DNA from: JBHIKY01 sp042139015
Lineage (GTDB): Bacteria; Bacillota; Bacilli; Bacillales; Marinococcaceae
NCBI RefSeq assembly: GCF_042139015.1
Contig: NZ_JBHIKY010000008.1
Location: 62,001 to 126,000 of the forward strand
Direction: 5' to 3'
DNA: 64,000 nucleotides
A program made the translations under genes and the position numbers. Numbering within the stretch: the first letter of the stretch is position 1; the number at the start of each line of letters is the position of its first letter. Below are positions 59,566-64,000 of this stretch, in pieces. Under the pieces are notes generated by a model. It saw only the letters and a program-made list of their open reading frames with translations, searched no databases and was not told the DNA's origin.

Positions 59566-60909
59566 TTAAACCTTCATCATTTTTTCGTGGGCATCGGCCA
59601 CCCGCACAAAATCCCCTTCATTGTAAGGGTAGCCTGATTTTGTGATTTTTACTTTTACAATTTTCCCAATTAAATTGTCTGAAGCTGGGAAACGAACTTT
59701 CATATAATTGGATGAATACCCGATGTAGCACCCGCTCCCCGGATTTTCTTTATCCTTTTCTTCTGGAATAACATCAAGTACCTCTCCTTCATAGGTTGAA
59801 GCATATTCTTTTGCAAGCTGAGTTGAAAGCTCAATCAAACGGTGGACTCTTTTGTTTTTCACTTCATCATCGACCTGATTCTGCATTCTTGCGGCAGGAG
59901 TGCCTGTCCTTTTTGAATAAGGAAACACATGCAGCTCAGAAAATTTATGCTCTGCAATAAATGAAAAAGTTTCCTCGAATTCCTCTTCTGTTTCTCCAGG
60001 AAATCCTACAATTACATCGGAAGTTACAGCAAGACCCGGCAGTGCTTTTTTTAATTTCTCGAGTCTTTCCGCGAAAAACTCCATTGTATATTTTCTCCGC
60101 ATTCTTTTTAAAACGGTATTTGACCCAGCCTGAAGTGGTATGTGCAGATGGTTGACTATCTTTTCAGACTGGTGAATGACATTAATTACTTCATCTGTGA
60201 TTTGACTTGCTTCAATAGAGGAGATTCGAATTCTTTTTAAACCTTCTATTGTTTCAAGATCAACTAATAGCTTCGCCAGTGAATAATCTTTCATATCCTC
60301 ACCATATCCGCCTGTATGGATCCCAGTCAGAACAATTTCTTTATAGCCCGCTTCCACGAGCTGTGCGGCCTGTGCAAGTACAGCATCAGGCTCCCTGGAG
60401 CGCAGCAGTCCACGTGCCCAGGGAATAATACAGAAGGTGCAGAAATTGTTACAGCCTTCCTGAATTTTCAGGGAAGCTCTCGTCCGATCCGTGAAAGAAG
60501 GGACATCAAGCTCTTCATATACCCTGGTCTTCATAATGTTGCCGACTCCATTAATAGGCTGACGTTCTTTTTTAAATTGTTCGATATAGGACAACATTTT
60601 TTCGCGATCCTGGGTTCCTACGACAATGTCGACTCCTGGAATATTCATAATCTCTGCAGGAGATGTCTGGGCATAGCATCCGGTTACGCAGACGATTGCT
60701 TCCGGATTTTTTCGTACTGCTCTTCTGATAACCTGCCGGCTTTTTTTATCACCAGTATTTGTTACTGTACATGTATTAATCACATACACATCGGAGTTTT
60801 TATCAAAATCTGTTTTTTCATAGCCTTTTTCTTTAAACAGCTGCCAGATGGCTTCTGTTTCGTAATGATTTACTTTACAGCCTAATGTATGAAATGCAAC
60901 AGAAGACAT
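59566..60909 (-). CDS. mtaB: tRNA t6A37 methylthiotransferase MtaB
   Basis: This is a 447-residue radical-SAM enzyme making ms2t6A37 in tRNAs reading ANN codons. The N-terminal MTTase domain (GCKVNHYETEAI, INTCTVT, CVTGCYAQ) holds one cluster. The radical-SAM motif CNNFCTFCIIP is near residue 155. A TRAM domain closes the protein (about 375-440). It corresponds to B. subtilis yqeV, and the position after rsmE matches. Confidence 0.96.
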   Translation of the reverse strand: MSSVAFHTLGCKVNHYETEAIWQLFKEKGYEKTDFDKNSDVYVINTCTVTNTGDKKSRQVIRRAVRKNPEAIVCVTGCYAQTSPAEIMNIPGVDIVVGTQDREKMLSYIEQFKKERQPINGVGNIMKTRVYEELDVPSFTDRTRASLKIQEGCNNFCTFCIIPWARGLLRSREPDAVLAQAAQLVEAGYKEIVLTGIHTGGYGEDMKDYSLAKLLVDLETIEGLKRIRISSIEASQITDEVINVIHQSEKIVNHLHIPLQAGSNTVLKRMRRKYTMEFFAERLEKLKKALPGLAVTSDVIVGFPGETEEEFEETFSFIAEHKFSELHVFPYSKRTGTPAARMQNQVDDEVKNKRVHRLIELSTQLAKEYASTYEGEVLDVIPEEKDKENPGSGCYIGYSSNYMKVRFPASDNLIGKIVKVKITKSGYPYNEGDFVRVADAHEKMMKV

Positions 60910-60915
60910 GTTAAT

Positions 60916-61662
60916 TCACCTCAATAATTCATATTGATAGGACAGGACTGATAACAAATAAAGTGGAGCTGTTTCCGTCCTTAGAATCCGGGGGCCAAGA
61001 CTGACGGATAAAATTGCTTCCTGATTGCATAAATCGGCTTCGAGGGGGCTTATGCCTCCCTCCGGCCCAATAATCGCAAATATGGATGCCTGGGGCTGTT
61101 TGAGTATCTCTTTTAATCCCAAGTGTTGATTACGTTTAGCTTCCTCTTCAAAAACAAGAATTTTAGCTTCATATTGTTTTGACTCCTGTAGAATGTCTTT
61201 AAAATGGAAAAAGTAAGTAATCTCGGGTATAAAAATCCTGCCGGCCTGTTCTGCTGCTTCTTTAGCAATTTTTCGGAGACGCTCCATTTTTTTCTCTGCT
61301 TTTTTCGGTTCCCATTTTACCACAGATCGTTCTGCCGCAAAAAAACAGAATCGGGAAACACCGAGTTCTGTTCCTTTCTGAACGACTAAATCGAGTTTAT
61401 CTCCTTTAGCCAGTCCCTGCGCGATAACCGTCGTTATTGGAAGTTCCGGGTTATCATTTATGTTTTTGATTATGTGAACTTCTACAGAATTTTCCTGAAT
61501 CGCCTCAATCCTGCAAAGAGCAGAAGTTCCTTTATTATCGAGGCAGATAATGTTGTCTCCCTCCTGCATCCTCATCACCTTTAGGATATGCTTCGCATCA
61601 TCGTCTTTCAGACGGATGGCAGGGGGATTCCAATATTCAGGCTCTACAAAATAACGCTGCAT
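60916..61662 (-). CDS. rsmE: 16S rRNA (uracil(1498)-N3)-methyltransferase
   Basis: This is a 248-residue SPOUT methyltransferase. The N-terminal PUA-like domain (MQRYFVEPEYWN, HILKVMRMQEGD) precedes the knotted SAM site, with IGPEGGISPLEADL and SLGPRILRTETAPLY. It ends 6 bases before mtaB starts. The homologue is B. subtilis yqeU. Confidence 0.96.
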   Translation of the reverse strand: MQRYFVEPEYWNPPAIRLKDDDAKHILKVMRMQEGDNIICLDNKGTSALCRIEAIQENSVEVHIIKNINDNPELPITTVIAQGLAKGDKLDLVVQKGTELGVSRFCFFAAERSVVKWEPKKAEKKMERLRKIAKEAAEQAGRIFIPEITYFFHFKDILQESKQYEAKILVFEEEAKRNQHLGLKEILKQPQASIFAIIGPEGGISPLEADLCNQEAILSVSLGPRILRTETAPLYLLSVLSYQYELLR

Positions 61663-61692
61663 ATTCTTCTCCGTCCTTCATGCACAGCTGAA

Positions 61693-62631
61693 TTATTTCT
61701 TTATTGCAATAAATGCTGCCCAGTCCTCCATTTCCAAGGTTTCCTCAATAATAAATCCTTTAGAAAGAAGCGCTTCTTTTACATCCTCTTTTTTTCTGGA
61801 AATTATCCCAGAGGTTATAAATTTTCCGCCGGTTTTTAATAATCGTCCAGCGTCATCAATCATTCTTAGAATAATTTCAGCCAGGATATTAGCTACAATA
61901 ATATCGGCTTTGTTATCTATTTTTAATAATAAATCATTTTGCTTTACTGTTATATTATCATTTACTTTATTAAATTTCACGTTCTCGGAGGCTGACTTTA
62001 CAGCAGTTTCATCCAGGTCAAGTGCAAGGACCCTGCCGGCACCCAGTTTAGCTGAGGCAATAGAGAGTACGCCGGAGCCCGTGCCGACATCTATGACGGT
62101 GTCGTCACTCTCCACCGCATGTTCTATACCCTGAAGCGCTAATACCGTCGAAGGATGAGTTCCTGTACCGAATGCCATGCCGGGGTCGAGTTCGATGACA
62201 TGTTCGTCTGTAGATACCGGATGATAGTTTTCCCAGCTTGGGGCAATCGTGATTGTTTTTGTGACTTTGACAGGCTTGTAATATTTTTTCCACGCATCCG
62301 CCCAGTCTTCTTCATGCACTTCAGAAAGGGAGACCTGATTTTTGCCTAATTTAATATTATGCTCTGCCAGATTACTGATTGTCTGCTTTAGTTCTCCAGC
62401 CGTTTCAGCAGCAAAACTTGTCACAGGAAAGTATGCTTTCACGATAACTCCCTCAGCTGGATAATCATTTTCTGAAAGATCATATATTTCATCTTCTGCG
62501 CCATTCCAGTTCCTGATTAAATCCTCCGAATCTTCAATAACTACCCCGCTTGCCCCGGCTTCATGCAGTATATTAGAAATAGGCTCCACTGCTTCTTGCT
62601 CGGTATGAATTCGGAATTCAGTCCACCTCAT
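61693..62631 (-). CDS. prmA: Ribosomal protein L11 methyltransferase
   Basis: This is a 312-residue SAM enzyme modifying L11. The N-terminal substrate-binding domain (RWTEFRIHTEQEAVEPISN) is followed by the methyltransferase domain with DVGTGSGVLSIASAKLGA (near residue 180) and NILAEII. ATG at 62631 follows GGTGA and agrees with the family N-terminus; the frame extends 15 codons upstream into dnaJ. Confidence 0.95.
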   Translation of the reverse strand: MRWTEFRIHTEQEAVEPISNILHEAGASGVVIEDSEDLIRNWNGAEDEIYDLSENDYPAEGVIVKAYFPVTSFAAETAGELKQTISNLAEHNIKLGKNQVSLSEVHEEDWADAWKKYYKPVKVTKTITIAPSWENYHPVSTDEHVIELDPGMAFGTGTHPSTVLALQGIEHAVESDDTVIDVGTGSGVLSIASAKLGAGRVLALDLDETAVKSASENVKFNKVNDNITVKQNDLLLKIDNKADIIVANILAEIILRMIDDAGRLLKTGGKFITSGIISRKKEDVKEALLSKGFIIEETLEMEDWAAFIAIKK

Positions 62632-62656
62632 CAACTCACCAACTCCGTCATTTAGA

Positions 62657-63775
62657 TTAGTCTCCCCGGAAAGCACGTTTCACTTTGTCAAAGAAGTTCG
62701 TATTCTGCTCGTCAATCTGATCTTCCCCACTCAGTTCAGAGAATTCACGAATTAAATCCTTTTGTTTTTCGTTAAGGTTTTTCGGGGTGACAAGCCTTAC
62801 CTTCACATGCTGATCTCCCTGGCCTCTTCCATGAACATTCGGCACCCCTTTACTGCGCAGCCTGAAGTTGGTTCCTGTTTGTGTGCCTGCAGGGATCTTA
62901 AGCTTTACTTTTCCTTTTAAAGTAGGTACTTCAATTTCATCACCAAGTGCTGCCTGACTAAACGTTAAAGGCATTTCACAATATATATCGTCGCCATCAC
63001 GATCAAAAAATTCATGTGGTCTCACATTAAATACAACATATAAATCTCCAGGAGGCCCGCCATTGGTGCCTGGTTCTCCCTGTCCAGCTACTCTGATCTG
63101 CTGGCCGTGGTCCACGCCTGCAGGTACTCGGATATTAATCTTTTTATTTTTGCGTATTTTACCGTTGCCGCCGCAATTTGTACATTTTTCTTCCACTGTC
63201 TGCCCAGTTCCTTGACAACGGTCACAGACCCGGCGGTTGACCACTCTTCCAAACGGTGTGTTTTGCTCAATGTTAAGCTGTCCGGAGCCACCACATTTCG
63301 TACATGTTTCAGGAGAGGTGCCTGGTTTTGCCCCGTCTCCTCCACAAGTCTGGCAGTCTTCTTCCCGAGGAATTTCAATGTCTGTATCTTTTCCGAAAAC
63401 CGCTTCTTTAAACTGCAGAGACATAGTAAATTGAAGATCAGCGCCCTGCCTTGGTGCGTTAGGATCACGCCGACCCCCTCCGCCAAAGAACATATCGAAA
63501 ATATCTCCGAATCCGCCAAAGTCTCCCTGAGCTCCGGCACCGCCAAATCCTTGGTTTGGATCCGCGTGTCCAAACTGATCATAGTGTGCTTTCTTTTGCG
63601 GATCACTCAGTGTATCATAAGCATCCTTTACTTCTTTAAATTTCTCCTCTGCATCATCCGCTTTATTCACATCAGGATGATATTGTCTCGCGAGCTTACG
63701 GTATGCTTTTTTTATCTCATCTACTGAAGCATTTTGATCGAGTCCCAATACTTCATACAGATCTCGCTTACTCAT
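62657..63775 (-). CDS. dnaJ: Chaperone DnaJ
   Basis: This is a 372-residue type I J-protein. The J domain (1-70) has the HPD motif (QYHPDVNK), then a Gly/Phe-rich linker. Four zinc repeats follow (CQTCGGDG, CTKCGGSG, CDRCQGTG, CTNCGGNG), and the client-binding C-terminal domains come last. It stimulates DnaK ATPase. It begins 188 bases after dnaK, with a strong hairpin between them. Confidence 0.98.
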   Translation of the reverse strand: MSKRDLYEVLGLDQNASVDEIKKAYRKLARQYHPDVNKADDAEEKFKEVKDAYDTLSDPQKKAHYDQFGHADPNQGFGGAGAQGDFGGFGDIFDMFFGGGGRRDPNAPRQGADLQFTMSLQFKEAVFGKDTDIEIPREEDCQTCGGDGAKPGTSPETCTKCGGSGQLNIEQNTPFGRVVNRRVCDRCQGTGQTVEEKCTNCGGNGKIRKNKKINIRVPAGVDHGQQIRVAGQGEPGTNGGPPGDLYVVFNVRPHEFFDRDGDDIYCEMPLTFSQAALGDEIEVPTLKGKVKLKIPAGTQTGTNFRLRSKGVPNVHGRGQGDQHVKVRLVTPKNLNEKQKDLIREFSELSGEDQIDEQNTNFFDKVKRAFRGD

Positions 63776-63858
63776 TTTTTCACACTCCCGTTCCTAATCC
63801 ATAACGCTTATCATATCATCTTCTTCATAAAATCTACAGAGCTTTTTGGCAAATGAAA

Positions 63859-63912
63859 AGGGACTGGCCCATTGGAAAGCACCGCACTTCCTGCTTCCGG
63901 GACAGCCCCTTG
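63859..63912 (-). terminator. Long hairpin between dnaK and dnaJ
   Basis: AGGGACTGGCCC and GGGACAGCCCCT pair with few mismatches around an inner GGAAAGC/GCTTCC stem. The arms resemble the GGGACTGT-type repeat ends elsewhere in the window. It could attenuate or process the dnaK-dnaJ transcript. Confidence 0.6.
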
Positions 63913-63942
63913 CCATGGGATCAACTATTCATTTCATTTAAC

Positions 63943-63963
63943 TGAGACGGCTGATCAGCTGTC
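63943..63963. promoter_or_regulatory. Palindrome directly after the dnaK stop codon
   Basis: AGACGGCTGATCAGCTGTCT is an almost perfect palindrome. There is no U run in the direction of transcription, so a role as terminator is doubtful. Confidence 0.4.
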
Positions 63964-64000
63964 TTATTTTTCATCGTCTTTTTTGTCGTCGTCCTGAACT
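63964..64000 (-). CDS. dnaK: Chaperone DnaK, last 11 codons
   Basis: The final residues VQDDDKKDDEK and a TAA stop are typical of the charged bacillar DnaK tail. Position immediately upstream of dnaJ confirms it. The rest is outside the window. Confidence 0.85.
   Translation of the reverse strand, partial: VQDDDKKDDEK

Noticed and set aside
63107..63727. 206-codon plus-strand frame opposite dnaJ
   Set aside because: It is antisense to the certain dnaJ zinc-finger region.

Overview
The window is a stretch of chromosome from a spore-forming member of the Bacillaceae. The gene order follows the Bacillus subtilis dnaK-to-glcK region closely: dnaK-dnaJ-prmA-rsmE-mtaB, rpsU, yqeZ-floA, yqfC-yqfD-phoH-ybeY-dgkA-cdd-era-yqzL-recO, glyQS, ccpN-yqfL, yaiI, dnaG-sigA, cccA, trmK-yqfO, ispH-yqfQ, cshB-nfo-yqfT, zur, yqfX-ispG-yqfZ, yqgB, yqgC, sodA, yqgE, pbpA, rpmG, yqgN, gluP, yqgQ-glcK. 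Exported domains are unusually acidic (PBP2, the DUF1002 protein, cytochrome c550, YqeZ), and there is a Na+/phosphate symporter. Both suggest a halophilic or alkaliphilic relative such as Alkalicoccus or Salisediminibacterium; this is inference. Almost everything is on the minus strand. Plus-strand genes are a few insets such as ispG, ppx-ppk, ispH, yqfQ, yqfT, yqgB and yqfZ.

Region by region. 1-8 kb: glucokinase start, yqgQ, a SpoVAF-like germination gene with two unknown exported or membrane genes, rhomboid protease GluP, a HAD phosphatase, MTHF synthetase, rpmG, and two small envelope genes. 8-16 kb: PBP2, an MFS transporter, Mn-SOD, five tRNA genes, DUF456, NptA-like Na/Pi symporter and DUF1189. 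16-19 kb: a repeat-rich stretch, a short NfeD and a DUF1002 protein. 19-24 kb: yqfZ-ispG, yqfX, and a zinc uptake operon with its own Zur and a Zur box. 24-28 kb: ppx-ppk polyphosphate genes. 28-31 kb: an accessory island with a transposase remnant, dispersed repeats and an intact IS110-family element. 31-40 kb: an orphan sensor kinase, DNA repair, an RNA helicase, ispH, yqfO-trmK and cytochrome c550. 40-64 kb: the macromolecular synthesis block with sigA and dnaG, CcpN and the PPDK regulator, a T-box-controlled glyQS, the recO-to-yqfC operon, floA-yqeZ, rpsU, deoC, and the dnaJ operon ending in the last codons of dnaK.

The most interesting accessory feature is the IS110-family (DEDD transposase) element at about 28.4-30.2 kb. 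It sits inside a REP-like palindromic repeat. An uninterrupted copy of that repeat at 16.1 kb supplies the empty site, so the insertion point can be read directly: a CT dinucleotide at both ends. The roughly 380-nt noncoding end 3' of the transposase is a candidate bridge-RNA gene. Other points are a 172-bp MITE-like unit with inverted ends, a 100-140 bp repeat present three times in one orientation, absence of pgpH (yqfF) between phoH and ybeY, absence of yqeY after rpsU, and absence of the pst operon beside pbpA. I found no CRISPR array, prophage, toxin-antitoxin module or defence island. Everything outside the 16-18 kb and 28-30 kb islands looks like ordinary core genome.
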